DNA from: Streptomyces sp. SID12501
Lineage (GTDB): Bacteria > Actinomycetota > Actinomycetes > Streptomycetales > Streptomycetaceae
Direction of reading: 5' to 3'
DNA: 64,000 nt
NCBI RefSeq assembly: GCF_010550245.1
Contig: NZ_JAAGLU010000022.1
Coordinates: 62,001-126,000 of the forward strand
Positions within the stretch are counted from its first letter, which is position 1. Each line of letters opens with the position of its first letter. A model generated the notes under the pieces. It saw only the letters and a program-made list of their open reading frames with translations. It was not told the origin of the DNA and ran no database searches. A program made the translations under genes and the position numbers. Of this stretch, positions 34,875 through 42,994 are shown piece by piece.

Positions 34875-35065
34875 ACCGTCCGTCCTCACCGTGTCAACTT
34901 GCCTGACGACGAGGATTCGGAGCCCTCCCCGATGCGGATTGGTCGAACCTGAAAACTTTCTTGAAAACGTTTGGGCGGCGACCGGCCCGCGTTCCGGGCC
35001 CGCAGATCCGTACCCATCCGGACGCGGGTTCGCTTCGAATGCCTAAGGTGACGGTGACAAGCGTG

Positions 35066-35653
35066 ATGGAGCGGGGAGGGGCCGTGTGCGGCCATAGAGA
35101 GGGGACGCGGGTGGGAGCGGACGAGCTTCTGGTTCTCGTGGCCGGGGGAGACCAGAAGGCCTTCGAGGAGCTGTACGGGATCGTGTCGGGGCCGGTGTTC
35201 GGTCTGGTGCGGCGCGTGGTGCGGGACCCGGCGCAGTCGGAGGAGGTGTCCCAGGAGGTCCTGCTCGAACTCTGGCGCTCCTCACCCCGGTTCGACCCCA
35301 GGAAGGGCAGCGCCCTGTCCTGGATACTCACGCTCGCGCACCGCCGGGCCGTCGACCGGGTGCGCAGCGCCCGCGCGGCCGGCGAGCGCGAGCAGCGCGA
35401 CGCCGAACGCTCCCACCGTCCCGCCTTCGACCATGTGGCCGAGGAGGTCGAGGCCGGGCTCGAACGAGAATGGGTGCGCCACTGTCTGGACCGGCTGACC
35501 ACCCTGCAACGCCAGTCGGTCACCCTCGCCTACTACGACGGCTACACATACCGTGAAGTGGCGGAGCGGCTCTCGCTCCCGCTGGGCACGGTGAAGACAC
35601 GGATGCGCGACGGACTGACCCGGCTGCGCGAATGCCTGGGAGGTGTCGCATGA
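35066..35653 (+). CDS. ECF sigma factor (SigK-like, RpoE family)
   Basis: Region 2 is AFEELYGIVSGPVFGLVRRVVRDPAQSEEVSQEVLLELWRSSPRF (in pieces), with the core-binding and -10 recognition helices; region 4 has LTTLQRQSVTLAYYDGYTYREVAERLSLPLGTVKTRMRDGLTRL. No regulatory extension. The start is uncertain: ATG 35066 is given; ATG 35039 and GTG 35084 (the last with GGGGAGG four bases upstream) are in frame. The stop overlaps the anti-sigma start (ATGA), so the two are made together. It should direct transcription of an extracytoplasmic-stress regulon, with the divergent DUF4331-TPR-NicO run as a plausible target. Confidence 0.88.
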   Translation: MERGGAVCGHREGTRVGADELLVLVAGGDQKAFEELYGIVSGPVFGLVRRVVRDPAQSEEVSQEVLLELWRSSPRFDPRKGSALSWILTLAHRRAVDRVRSARAAGEREQRDAERSHRPAFDHVAEEVEAGLEREWVRHCLDRLTTLQRQSVTLAYYDGYTYREVAERLSLPLGTVKTRMRDGLTRLRECLGGVA

Positions 35654-36501
35654 GCGTGCTCGGCAGACTGTTCCGCCGCGAGGATCTCCATTCGCTCGCC
35701 GCCCCCTACGCCCTCGACGCCCTGGATCCCGACGAGCGGCGCCGCTTCGACAAGCACCTGGCCCGCTGCGACGCCTGTACCGCCGAGGTGCGCCTGCTGT
35801 CCGAGGACACGGTCAGGCTGGCCTGGTCCATAGCCGCGCCGCCCCCGTTCGCCATGCGCGACCGGGTCCTGTCCGCCGTACACGCGACTCCGCAGGAGTT
35901 CCCGGGCCAGTCCCCGGTGCGCGCCCCCGGCCGCTCCGCCGAAGCGCCCCGCAGGCGGAGCCATCAGCTGCCGGGGCACGTGTGGGGCACCGAACCGCTG
36001 CCGCCGGTCCGCCGTGCGCCCCGCATGCGCCCCATGTTCGCCCCGCTGGCCACACTCACGGCGGCGGCCGCGCTCGTCGTCGCCGCGCTGTTCGCCGTGC
36101 AGAACACGCAGACCCAGGACAAGCTGGACACCGCGCAGGCCCAGGCACGTGAGATTGCCGACGTTCTGTCAGCTCCCGACGCGCGGGCGACCGCCGACAG
36201 GGACGCGAAGGGCCAGGGAATCACCGCGATCGCCTCCGCTTCCGAGGGGAGCGCCGTGGTGACCCTCAGTGGGTACGGGGAGTTGCCGAGCGACAGCGTG
36301 CGCCAACTGTGGCTCATGCGCCCTGATGTGCAACCGCGCTCCCTGGGACTCTTCAAGGGCGACACGCCCTTGGTGGCGACGGGTCTCGACAAGTCGGCCA
36401 CATCACTCGCTGTGACCGTCGAACCGGACGGGGGCTCGGAGCAGCCCACCAGTGCACCAGTTGTCCAACTCGCCCTGGAATCGGTTGGATTCGGAGAGTA
36501 A
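35650..36501 (+). CDS. Zinc-finger anti-sigma factor (RskA type)
   Basis: 283 residues. The cytoplasmic anti-sigma domain has the ZAS motif His36-x3-Cys40-x2-Cys43 in KHLARCDACTAEV, preceded by LHSLAAPYALDALDPDERRRF. One transmembrane helix (ATLTAAAALVVAALFAVQ, about residues 130-147) and an external RskA_C domain follow (AIASASEGSAVVTLSGYGEL ... RQLWLMRPD). This is the regulated-proteolysis architecture that releases the sigma factor on envelope stress. ATG 35650 overlaps the sigma stop. The long C-terminal domain is complete. Confidence 0.92.
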   Translation: MSVLGRLFRREDLHSLAAPYALDALDPDERRRFDKHLARCDACTAEVRLLSEDTVRLAWSIAAPPPFAMRDRVLSAVHATPQEFPGQSPVRAPGRSAEAPRRRSHQLPGHVWGTEPLPPVRRAPRMRPMFAPLATLTAAAALVVAALFAVQNTQTQDKLDTAQAQAREIADVLSAPDARATADRDAKGQGITAIASASEGSAVVTLSGYGELPSDSVRQLWLMRPDVQPRSLGLFKGDTPLVATGLDKSATSLAVTVEPDGGSEQPTSAPVVQLALESVGFGE

Positions 36502-36616
36502 TCGTCAACACCCTTGTGGGGAAGGTGAATCCTGTGACCGAGATACACGAGTGCCCCGGGGGAGCGATAGGGTTAACCTGCCCGGGCCGGGTGGACTTGT
36601 ACGGGTGGGGAGTGAC

Positions 36617-36886
36617 ATGGAACAGATAACGATGCACAGCAGGGCACGTGTCCCTGCGATCACGTGCGGGAGCAATGCGACCAAGGCGCGTCTCGACCGC
36701 CATCTCTCGGTGCTGTCGGGACCCGCCGTCCCTCAGCGCGAGACGGCGGAGGCGACCTTGTTGATGCGCGAACTCACCTCACGGGACACCGTGAAGCAGC
36801 GCAGCGACCTCGGCACGCGTGTCAGCAGGCTCTCGCTCTTCGCCCCGCTGCGCCGTCTGAGCCGCACCCTTTTCGGCGGGCGCTGA
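36617..36886 (+). CDS. Small conserved-looking protein, 89 residues
   Basis: ATG 36617 follows GTGGGGAGTGAC, a reasonable ribosome-binding site. The product starts EQITMHSRARVPAITCGSN, has a central Arg/Glu-rich helical part (ETAEATLLMRELTSRDTVKQR) and ends LFAPLRRLSRTLFGGR, a basic amphipathic tail. There is no signal peptide. Codon use matches the genome. No family is recognised. It is 115 bp after the anti-sigma gene on the same strand and could be part of that transcript. Confidence 0.65.
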   Translation: MEQITMHSRARVPAITCGSNATKARLDRHLSVLSGPAVPQRETAEATLLMRELTSRDTVKQRSDLGTRVSRLSLFAPLRRLSRTLFGGR

Positions 36887-36982
36887 GCGGACCGTATCGG
36901 CGTCCCGGCGCCGTCCGTGGTTCACCGGGTCACCGACTCCGTCCACCGTCCGGTCGCTCGTCCAGTTGTTCCATGCCCGCGC

Positions 36983-38173
36983 TCAGGCGGCCACACCGTC
37001 CCGGCGCAGCGCTGCGATCTCCTCGCCCGTCATCCCCACGGCACGCAGCAGCGCCTCGGTGTGCTCCCCGAGCGCGGGCACATCACCCATCCGCGCCTCG
37101 ACCCCGCCCGGCAGCGTGATCGGGGGCAGCAGCGCCCGCAACGGCCCCACCGGCGAACCCACCTCCCGCCACCGGTCCCGCGCCGCGAACTGCGGATGTT
37201 CCGCCACCTCCTGTACGTCCCTCAGCCGCGCGCACGCGATCCCGGCCCCCTCCAGCCGCGCCAGGGCCTCGTCGACATCCAGCTCACCGAGGGCCGCGGC
37301 CACGAGAGCGTCGGTCCGCCCCCGGTTCCCGACCCGCGCCGCGTTCGTCGCGTACGCCGGATCGGACCCCAACTCGGGCCGCCCCAGCACCTGTTCGGCC
37401 AGCCTTCGCCACTCCCGGTCGTTCTGCACCGACAGCAGCACCCGGCCGCCGCCCGCCGTCGCGTAGGCGTCGTACGGGGCGATGACGGCGTGCGCGAGGC
37501 CGGTGCGCGCCGGGGGAGTGCCGTCGTGCATCGCATGGTGGAGGGGGTGTCCCATCCACTCGGCCAGCGCGTCCAGCATCGACACCTCCACCGGCCCGCC
37601 CCGCCCGGTCACGCCCCGTCGTACGAGCGCCGCCAGCACCCCGGAGAACGCGTACATGCCGGCCGCGATGTCCGCCGCCGGAATCCCGGCTTTCACCGGC
37701 TGCTCGGGCGTCCCGGTCACCGACACCAGCCCGGCCTCGGACTGCACGAGCATGTCGTAGGCCCGCTTGTCTGCGTACGGCCCCGACGGCCCGTATCCCG
37801 AGATGTCCACGGCGATCAGCCGGGGGTGCGCGGCGCAGAGGGTGGCCGCGTCGAGGCCGAGGCGGGCGGCGGCGCCGTGGGCGAGGTTCTGTACGAACAC
37901 GTCGGCGTCGGCGATCAGCCGCCGCACGACGGCGAGTCCGCGAGGATCCTTGACGTCGAGGGCGAGGGACTCCTTCCCGCGGTTGCACCACACGAAGTGC
38001 GAGGCGAGTCCGTGGGCGGCGGTGTCGTACGCGCGCGCGAAGTCGCCGCCGTCGACGCGTTCGACCTTGACGACCCGGGCGCCGAGATCGGCGAGCTGGC
38101 GGGTGGCGAAAGGGGCGGCGACGGCTTGTTCGAGGGCGATGACTGTGAGGCCGGTGAGAGGGAGGGGTTCCAT
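36983..38173 (-). CDS. CaiB/BaiF family III CoA-transferase
   Basis: 396 residues. The N-terminus LTGLTVIALEQAVAAPFATRQLADLGARVVKVE is the family III signature, with WCNRGKESLALDVKDPRG and the active-site region RAYDMLVQSEAGLVSVTG, whose Asp is the expected acyl carrier residue. GRGGPVEVSMLDALAEWMG and the C-terminal YATNAARVGNRG follow. It moves CoA between carboxylic acids; the acid pair is unknown. The start at 38173 is preferred to 38185 because similar proteins begin near PLPLTG. It lies downstream of a large nested inverted repeat, so it is probably transcribed separately from the ABC exporter. Confidence 0.88.
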   Translation of the reverse strand: MEPLPLTGLTVIALEQAVAAPFATRQLADLGARVVKVERVDGGDFARAYDTAAHGLASHFVWCNRGKESLALDVKDPRGLAVVRRLIADADVFVQNLAHGAAARLGLDAATLCAAHPRLIAVDISGYGPSGPYADKRAYDMLVQSEAGLVSVTGTPEQPVKAGIPAADIAAGMYAFSGVLAALVRRGVTGRGGPVEVSMLDALAEWMGHPLHHAMHDGTPPARTGLAHAVIAPYDAYATAGGGRVLLSVQNDREWRRLAEQVLGRPELGSDPAYATNAARVGNRGRTDALVAAALGELDVDEALARLEGAGIACARLRDVQEVAEHPQFAARDRWREVGSPVGPLRALLPPITLPGGVEARMGDVPALGEHTEALLRAVGMTGEEIAALRRDGVAA

Positions 38174-38195
38174 GCGCGGGATCATGTCGGGTTTT

Positions 38196-38378
38196 CGCCC
38201 CCGCCGCCCCTACCCGTCCCATCCTGTCCCTGGGGGCTGCGCCCCCAGCCCCCCTTCGCGCTGAACCCGCTCGTCCTCAAACGCCGGACGGGCTGACTAT
38301 CCAGCCCCTCCGGCGTTTGAGGAGCGGGGTCTGGGGCGGAGCCCCAGAAGGATGGGACGGGTAGGGGCGGCGGGGGCG
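38196..38378. repeat. Nested inverted repeat element (183 bp) between the ABC exporter and CoA-transferase genes
   Basis: The outer arms (38196-38225 and 38349-38378) are a perfect 30-bp inverted repeat. Inside are two hairpins, CTGGGGGC-TGC-GCCCCCAG (38230-38248) and CTGGGGC-GGA-GCCCCAG (38331-38347), and a second perfect 15-bp inverted repeat at 38274-38288 / 38309-38323 containing ggcgtttgagga. The inner sequence matches a family of intergenic palindromes I know to be frequent in Streptomyces. It lies just past the ABC permease stop and can serve as its terminator. Confidence 0.75.
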
Positions 38379-38397
38379 GGAACAACGACCCGAACGG

Positions 38398-39201
38398 TCA
38401 GCCCTCGCCGTCCGCGTACCGACGTACGGCAAGCGGCAGGAACACCGCGATCAGCACCCCGCACCACGCCAGCGACCCCGCGACAGGGTGGACGACCGGC
38501 CACGCTCCGTCCGCCGGGACCGGAGCGTTGCCGAACAGACTCCGCATCGCCGTCGTGACCGCGCTGATCGGGTTCCACTCGGCCAGTGTCCGCAACCAGC
38601 CCGGCAGACCGTCCGTCGGGATGTACGCGTTCGACAGCAGCGGCAGGATGAAGGTCGCCCCGCCCAGCTGTCCGGCCGCCTCCTCGCTCCGGGACAGCAG
38701 CCCGAGGTAGATCCCGATCCACGTCGTGGCGAACCGGAAGAGCAGCAACAGCCCTACCGCACCTGCCGCCCGCAGTGCGGACCCCTCGACGCGCCACCCC
38801 ACCGCGAGCCCGACGAGGAGCAGGGGCACCGTCCCCGCGGCGGTCACCACGAGGTCGGCGAGAGCCTGCCCCAGCGGTACGGCGGCCCGGCTGATCGGCA
38901 ACGTACGCAGCCGGTCGGTCACGCCCCGGTGGGTGTCCTGGGCCGCCTGGAACATCCCGGTCATGATGCCGTTGGCGGCGGTCGCCACCAGCAACCCCGG
39001 CACCAGGAAGGCGCGGTAGTCGTCCCCGGGCATCGCGAGGGCGCTGCCGAAGACGTACCCGAAGAACAGCAGCATCGTGACCGGCATGGACTGGGTGAGG
39101 ATCAGCAGCCCCGGGTTGTGCCGCAGCCGCCGCAGATGTCGGCCCAGCATGGCCGTACCGTCGTATGCCAGAGCGGACGTCGCGGATGTCAACGTGCTCA
39201 C
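38398..39201 (-). CDS. ABC-2 exporter permease (DrrB-like)
   Basis: 267 residues, six predicted helices. The N-terminus LRHNPGLLILTQSMPVTMLLFFGYVFGSA and the central FLVPGLLVATAANGIMTGMFQAAQDTHRGVTDRLRTLPIS block, including the conserved R-TLP motif, are typical DrrB/ABC-2 features, as is LSNAYIPTDGLPGWLRTLAEWNPIS near the end. GTG 39201 overlaps the ATPase gene stop by 4 bases. Together they form a drug- or lipid-exporting transporter. The substrate is not predictable. Confidence 0.9.
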   Translation of the reverse strand: MSTLTSATSALAYDGTAMLGRHLRRLRHNPGLLILTQSMPVTMLLFFGYVFGSALAMPGDDYRAFLVPGLLVATAANGIMTGMFQAAQDTHRGVTDRLRTLPISRAAVPLGQALADLVVTAAGTVPLLLVGLAVGWRVEGSALRAAGAVGLLLLFRFATTWIGIYLGLLSRSEEAAGQLGGATFILPLLSNAYIPTDGLPGWLRTLAEWNPISAVTTAMRSLFGNAPVPADGAWPVVHPVAGSLAWCGVLIAVFLPLAVRRYADGEG

Positions 39202-40142
39202 GCGGCAAGCTCCTTACGTTCCGTCAGCCGGAGAAACACGTCGTCGAGGGTCGGCGGGCGCAGGCTCACGTCGAGCAACGCGACGCCCGCGGCGTCGAGT
39301 TCGCGCACCAGCCGGGGAAGGGTGACTGTCGGGTCGGTGGTGACCGCGCCGACGGTGAGGCGGTCCCGGTCCAACGCGGGTTCGGAACCGGTGAGTCGGT
39401 CGAGGATCCCGGCCGCGCCAAGCAGCGCGCCGGCGTCGGCGACCACGACCTCGGCGTACGAGCCGATGAGCGCCTTGAGTTGGGCCGGCGATCCGGTGTG
39501 GGCGACCCGTCCGTGCTCCACGAGGGCGATCTCGTCGGCGAGTTGGTCGGCCTCCTCCAGGTACTGGGTGGTCAGGAGGACCGTTGTGCCCTCGTTCTTC
39601 AGCCCGCGCACGGCCGCCCAGATCTGGTTGCGGGCAGCGGGGTCGAGCCCGGTCGTCGGCTCGTCGAGGAAGAGCACCTCGGGCCGCTTCACCAGGCTCG
39701 CCGCGAGGTCGAGGCGGCGGCGCATCCCGCCCGAGTAGGTGGATGCGGGCCGGTCGGCGGCCTCCGTCAGCCCGAGGTGGTCGAGCAGCTCGTCGGCGCG
39801 CGCGACAGGCCCCCTGACCCGGTGCAGCCGGGCGAAGAGCCGTAGGTTCTCGCGGCCGGTGAGGTCCCCGTCGACCGACGTGTTCTGCCCGGTGACGCCG
39901 ATCCGGCGCCGTACGGCAGCCCCCTCCCGCACGAGGTCGTGCCCCGCGACGCGGGCCGAACCCGCGTCGGGCCGCAGCAGCGTGGTGAGCAGCCGCACGG
40001 CCGTGGTCTTGCCCGCGCCGTTCGGCCCGAGCAGTCCGCACACGGACCCCTCGGCCACGGCCAGGTCCAGCCCGCGCACGGCATGGACCTTCCCGAAGGA
40101 CTTCTCCAGTCCTTCACTAAGTACAGCGTACGTAGTGGTCAT
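39198..40142 (-). CDS. ABC exporter ATP-binding protein (DrrA-like)
   Basis: 314 residues from ATG 40142. Walker A is GPNGAGKTTAVRLL, the signature motif YSGGMRRRLDLAASL, Walker B VLFLDEPTTGLDP, and the DrrA C-terminal motif LRPPTLDDVFLRLT closes the protein. A GTG six codons upstream is possible but lies within the intergenic operator. The second TetR-operator copy (40115-40137) covers codons 2-9, so repressor binding would block both initiation and early elongation. Co-transcribed with the permease and divergent from the tetR gene. Confidence 0.92.
   Translation of the reverse strand: MTTTYAVLSEGLEKSFGKVHAVRGLDLAVAEGSVCGLLGPNGAGKTTAVRLLTTLLRPDAGSARVAGHDLVREGAAVRRRIGVTGQNTSVDGDLTGRENLRLFARLHRVRGPVARADELLDHLGLTEAADRPASTYSGGMRRRLDLAASLVKRPEVLFLDEPTTGLDPAARNQIWAAVRGLKNEGTTVLLTTQYLEEADQLADEIALVEHGRVAHTGSPAQLKALIGSYAEVVVADAGALLGAAGILDRLTGSEPALDRDRLTVGAVTTDPTVTLPRLVRELDAAGVALLDVSLRPPTLDDVFLRLTERKELAA
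40115..40137. promoter_or_regulatory. TetR operator copy 2, inside the start of the ABC ATPase gene
   Basis: CACTAAGTAC-AGC-GTACGTAGTG is an inverted repeat with one mismatch between arms. It shares arms, 3-bp spacer and length with copy 1, 43 bp away centre to centre. See the element at 40158-40180. Confidence 0.65.
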
Positions 40143-40157
40143 GGGGTGACCATAGCG

Positions 40158-40180
40158 CACTACGTACGCCGTACGTAACT
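40158..40180. promoter_or_regulatory. TetR operator copy 1, between the ABC exporter and tetR genes
   Basis: The core TACGTAC-GCC-GTACGTA is a perfect 17-bp interrupted palindrome, extended by CAC on the left and ACT on the right to match copy 2. It lies 15 bp before the ABC ATPase ATG and 26 bp before the tetR ATG, overlapping both likely promoters. Confidence 0.7.
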
Positions 40181-40206
40181 ATGATGGGTGGTCGAGGTGA
40201 TGATCA

Positions 40207-40920
40207 ATGGCCGGCCGAGCCGTCGTACCCGAAGTGATCTGGACCCGTCCCGAACGTGCGGGCCGGGGCCCGAAGGCCGCGTACAGCCGCGCGGACATCG
40301 CGGCTGCCGCGGTACGGATCGCGGACGCGGAGGGGCTCGACGCGGCCTCGATGCGGCACGTCGCGGCCGAACTCGGCTGCGGCACGATGTCGCTTTACAA
40401 CTACGTCCCCCGAAAGGAGGACCTGTACGAGCTGATGGTTGACGCCATCAGCGGCGAGCACGAGCTGTGGGAGCCGTCGGGCGACTGGCGCGCGGACATG
40501 CTCCGGGTGGCCCACCAGACGCGCGCCCTCATGTACCGCCACCCCTGGCTGCCCCGGCTGATGTCCCCTGTCTACGGCTTCAGCCCCAACGCCCTGCGGT
40601 ATCTCGAACACTGTCTGACCTGCCTCGACTCGTTCGATGCCACCTACGGCACGAAGTTCGAGCTGATCGCGATGCTCAACGGCCTGGTGACGACGTACGT
40701 CGGCAACGAGTTGGCGACGTACGAGCGGGCGCGGTCCCTGCCGTGGTCGGAGGAGCAGGAGAACGCGATGCGGATCGGGTATCTCGGGGGGCAGGTGGCG
40801 AGCGGGGCGTATCCGCGAATGGCGGCGGCGTTCATGGAGGACGCTGGGCCGATCGATCTGGCGGCCGTGTTCGAGCGGATGCTTCTGCGGTTGCTTGACG
40901 GGTTTGCGCCACGGCGGTGA
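40207..40920 (+). CDS. TetR-family repressor (TetR_C subgroup) of the adjacent ABC exporter
   Basis: 237 residues. After a 25-residue arm the DNA-binding domain reads YSRADIAAAAVRIADAEGLDAASMRHVAAELGCGTMSLYNYVPRKEDLYELM, and the C-terminal region (ALMYRHPWLPRLMS, FELIAMLNGLVTTYVGNEL) matches the TetR_C all-alpha class seen in drug-exporter repressors. It is divergent from a DrrAB-type exporter and two identical-type operators lie between, so autorepression and control of the exporter are very likely. GAGGTGAT precedes the ATG. Confidence 0.9.
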   Translation: MAGRAVVPEVIWTRPERAGRGPKAAYSRADIAAAAVRIADAEGLDAASMRHVAAELGCGTMSLYNYVPRKEDLYELMVDAISGEHELWEPSGDWRADMLRVAHQTRALMYRHPWLPRLMSPVYGFSPNALRYLEHCLTCLDSFDATYGTKFELIAMLNGLVTTYVGNELATYERARSLPWSEEQENAMRIGYLGGQVASGAYPRMAAAFMEDAGPIDLAAVFERMLLRLLDGFAPRR

Positions 40921-40949
40921 GCTTTCGTTGCCGGACGCGGGCTGTGCGC

Positions 40950-40980
40950 GGCTGGTCGCGCGCACGCGGCGGAGCCGCAC
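40950..40980. repeat. Dispersed 31-bp repeat, copy A
   Basis: This 31-bp element containing cacgcggcggagccgcac occurs again at 59213-59243 with one mismatch. Its core gcggc-gga-gccgc is a small hairpin. It lies between convergent genes and could end transcription. Confidence 0.65.
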
Positions 40981-41014
40981 GATGTCACAGTCCCGTACCC
41001 CTGAAGCAGGTCGG

Positions 41015-42190
41015 TCAGAGGAGTGTGAACTGGCCTTCCGGGCCTTCCTCGTGGTGGTCCAGCACCGATGCCGGTCGGCGTGGCCTGTCGGGTACCGGGA
41101 GTACGCCCGCAGTCCGTAGCTCGCTCGCCGTGATCGGTTCCTTCATCGTCAACTCGGCCTGCTGTGGGCGTAGTTCCGCCATTAGTGCCAGTGCCGTGAT
41201 CAGTTCCAGCAGCTCGGAGGTCCAGGACTGCGGCCAGGTCGCCGGCCGGATCGCCTCCAGGGTCCCGGGCTCGTCGGGACCGGACACCCGCACCGCCAGC
41301 CACTGCTCCAGCACCCGTACCCCGCCCGCCTCGAAGTCCCAGGCCTCGGGCGGTACCGGGGAGATCCGGCCCTCGTCGACCTGGAGGGTCTCCTCGGCCC
41401 GGTCGTAGTGGACGGTGAGCGGGCGGGAGGGCAACGGCGCCCGTACGTACGGGCGCCGTCCGCCGGGCAGCTTGGGTCGCTCTCCGTCCCGTCGCGTCAG
41501 CCGCAGCACCCGGCGGCCCAAATCGACGCCCCGGGACCAGAGTTCGGGGTCGGCGGTGAGCGGGACGGTGAGCCCCGGGCGTACGGCGACCAGGGTCCAG
41601 GCGAGCATGTCGAGCGGGTCGGGGCGATGGCCGAGCCGGTCGGTGAGGTGGTCCAACAGGCCCGGGGCCAGGTTGGGTTCGGTGCCGCCGGGGCGCCGGT
41701 AGAGCGGGCGGATCCGGCCCGGGCGGACCAGCGGCAGGAGGCCCGAGGCGAGCAGCAGGGGCCCGCCGGAGTCCGCCGGCGCGGTCGCCGCCTCGATGAC
41801 GAAGACCTGCCGTTCGTCCGCCACCCGCCACAGCTCCGGACGCGCCGCGTCGATCAGCCGGTGGTCCGGGATCAGCCACTGCTCGTCGAAGGGCGCGCGG
41901 AGGACCCGTACCGGCTCCGCACAGGGGCCGGTGGCGCGGGCGAGCCTCTCCGTGCCGCCGTGCCGGCCGGGCAGCTGTCCGACCGCCGAGTGGGGGGTGC
42001 GTGAGCGCGTCGGCTCGAACAGGGCCTCGCGGTCCGGTCCTTCGGCCTTGAGGAGAGCGTCCCAGCGTGCCTTCAGGGATGCCGGGTCGGGGGCCGCCGG
42101 CCACCCCCGGCCCAGCCGTGGCGGTGCGACGGACCACGGCATGAGGTCCGCGAGCGGCGGAGCGTCGTCGTCGGGCGTCACGCTCGGCAT
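41015..42190 (-). CDS. Isolated type ISP restriction-enzyme specificity (target recognition) domain protein
   Basis: 391 residues. The sequence follows the C-terminal domain of LlaGI/LlaBIII-type ISP enzymes in order: PFDEQWLIPDHRLIDAARPELWR, VRPLYRRPG-like IRPLYRRPGGTEPN, then GLLDHLTDRLGHRPDPLDMLAWTLVAV, ADPELWSRGVDLGRRVLRL and a long YDRAEETLQVDEGRI ... EAWDFEAGGVRVLEQWL block. The nuclease, helicase and methyltransferase domains of true ISP enzymes (about 1500 residues) are missing and nothing like them is adjacent. The protein starts cleanly at ATG 42190 with its own N-terminus (MPSVTPDDDAPPLADLMPW), so it looks like a stand-alone family rather than a fragment. Function unknown; it may bind DNA. 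Confidence 0.72.
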   Translation of the reverse strand: MPSVTPDDDAPPLADLMPWSVAPPRLGRGWPAAPDPASLKARWDALLKAEGPDREALFEPTRSRTPHSAVGQLPGRHGGTERLARATGPCAEPVRVLRAPFDEQWLIPDHRLIDAARPELWRVADERQVFVIEAATAPADSGGPLLLASGLLPLVRPGRIRPLYRRPGGTEPNLAPGLLDHLTDRLGHRPDPLDMLAWTLVAVRPGLTVPLTADPELWSRGVDLGRRVLRLTRRDGERPKLPGGRRPYVRAPLPSRPLTVHYDRAEETLQVDEGRISPVPPEAWDFEAGGVRVLEQWLAVRVSGPDEPGTLEAIRPATWPQSWTSELLELITALALMAELRPQQAELTMKEPITASELRTAGVLPVPDRPRRPASVLDHHEEGPEGQFTLL

Positions 42191-42217
42191 CGTACGACGC
42201 CGCCTCCCTCCCCAGTC

Positions 42218-42967
42218 CTAGGTCGCGTCGAGAGTCACCGTGAAGGAGAAGCGGTCGCCGCGGTAGTGGATGACGGCGACGTCCAGGACCCGGCCCGTCC
42301 CGTCGTACGCGACACCCGTGTAGTGCAGGATCGGGCTGAGCAGCGGGACCCGGAGCAGCCGGGCCGTCTCCGGGTCCGCGAGGCGGGCCTGGACGGTGTC
42401 AGTGATCCGGCTGATGTCCGCGCCGACGACGTCCCGCAGCACCTTGGTCATCGGCCAGCGGAGCAGGTCCCGCCGGTCGATGCGCTCGGCGAGTTCCGGA
42501 CGGACGTAGTTGCGGGCGTGGTTGGTCGGTTCGCCGGTCTCCTCGTCGCCGCGCAGCCGGTGGTACGTGGCCACCTCCACGAGATCCGGGAAGTACTCGG
42601 CGAGTTCGGTGGGCACGGGCGCGCTGCCGTGGCCGAGGAGGTCGGTGGTCATGCCGGACTGCTGCGCGACGATCGCGTCGACCGACCCCAGGAGCCGTAC
42701 GGGAACGCCTCGTCGGGCGTCCGGCTCGATGAACGTGCCGCGCCTGCGGTGGCGGCTGATCAGCCCCTCGTCCTCCAGCTCCTTGAGCGCCTGCCGCATG
42801 GTCAGCACACTCACGCCGTAGTGCCCCGCCAACTGCTCCTCGGTGGGCAGCCGCAGCGGGTCCCGCGCCGAGCGGCCGAGGATCGAGGCGCGCAGGGACT
42901 GCGAAACCTGGTACCAGAGCGGCAGTTTGCGGTTCAGGACGATCGAGTCCGGCGCGAAGGAGGTCAC
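42218..42967 (-). CDS. GntR-family regulator with UTRA ligand domain (HutC subfamily)
   Basis: 249 residues from GTG 42967 (a TTG at 42991 is an alternative). Winged helix: PLWYQVSQSLRASILGRSARDPLRLPTEEQLAGHYGVSVLTMRQALKELEDEGLISRHRRRGTFI. The UTRA domain (about 85-245) holds YHRLRGDEETGEPTNHARNYV and LLSPILHYTGVAYDGTGRVLDVAVIHYRGDRFSF. HutC-type regulators sense catabolic intermediates. It is immediately downstream of hmgA on the same strand (27 bp), so it may control tyrosine/homogentisate breakdown. Confidence 0.88.
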   Translation of the reverse strand: MTSFAPDSIVLNRKLPLWYQVSQSLRASILGRSARDPLRLPTEEQLAGHYGVSVLTMRQALKELEDEGLISRHRRRGTFIEPDARRGVPVRLLGSVDAIVAQQSGMTTDLLGHGSAPVPTELAEYFPDLVEVATYHRLRGDEETGEPTNHARNYVRPELAERIDRRDLLRWPMTKVLRDVVGADISRITDTVQARLADPETARLLRVPLLSPILHYTGVAYDGTGRVLDVAVIHYRGDRFSFTVTLDAT

Positions 42968-42994
42968 GGAGGTATCCGTACCGGTCGGCAACGC

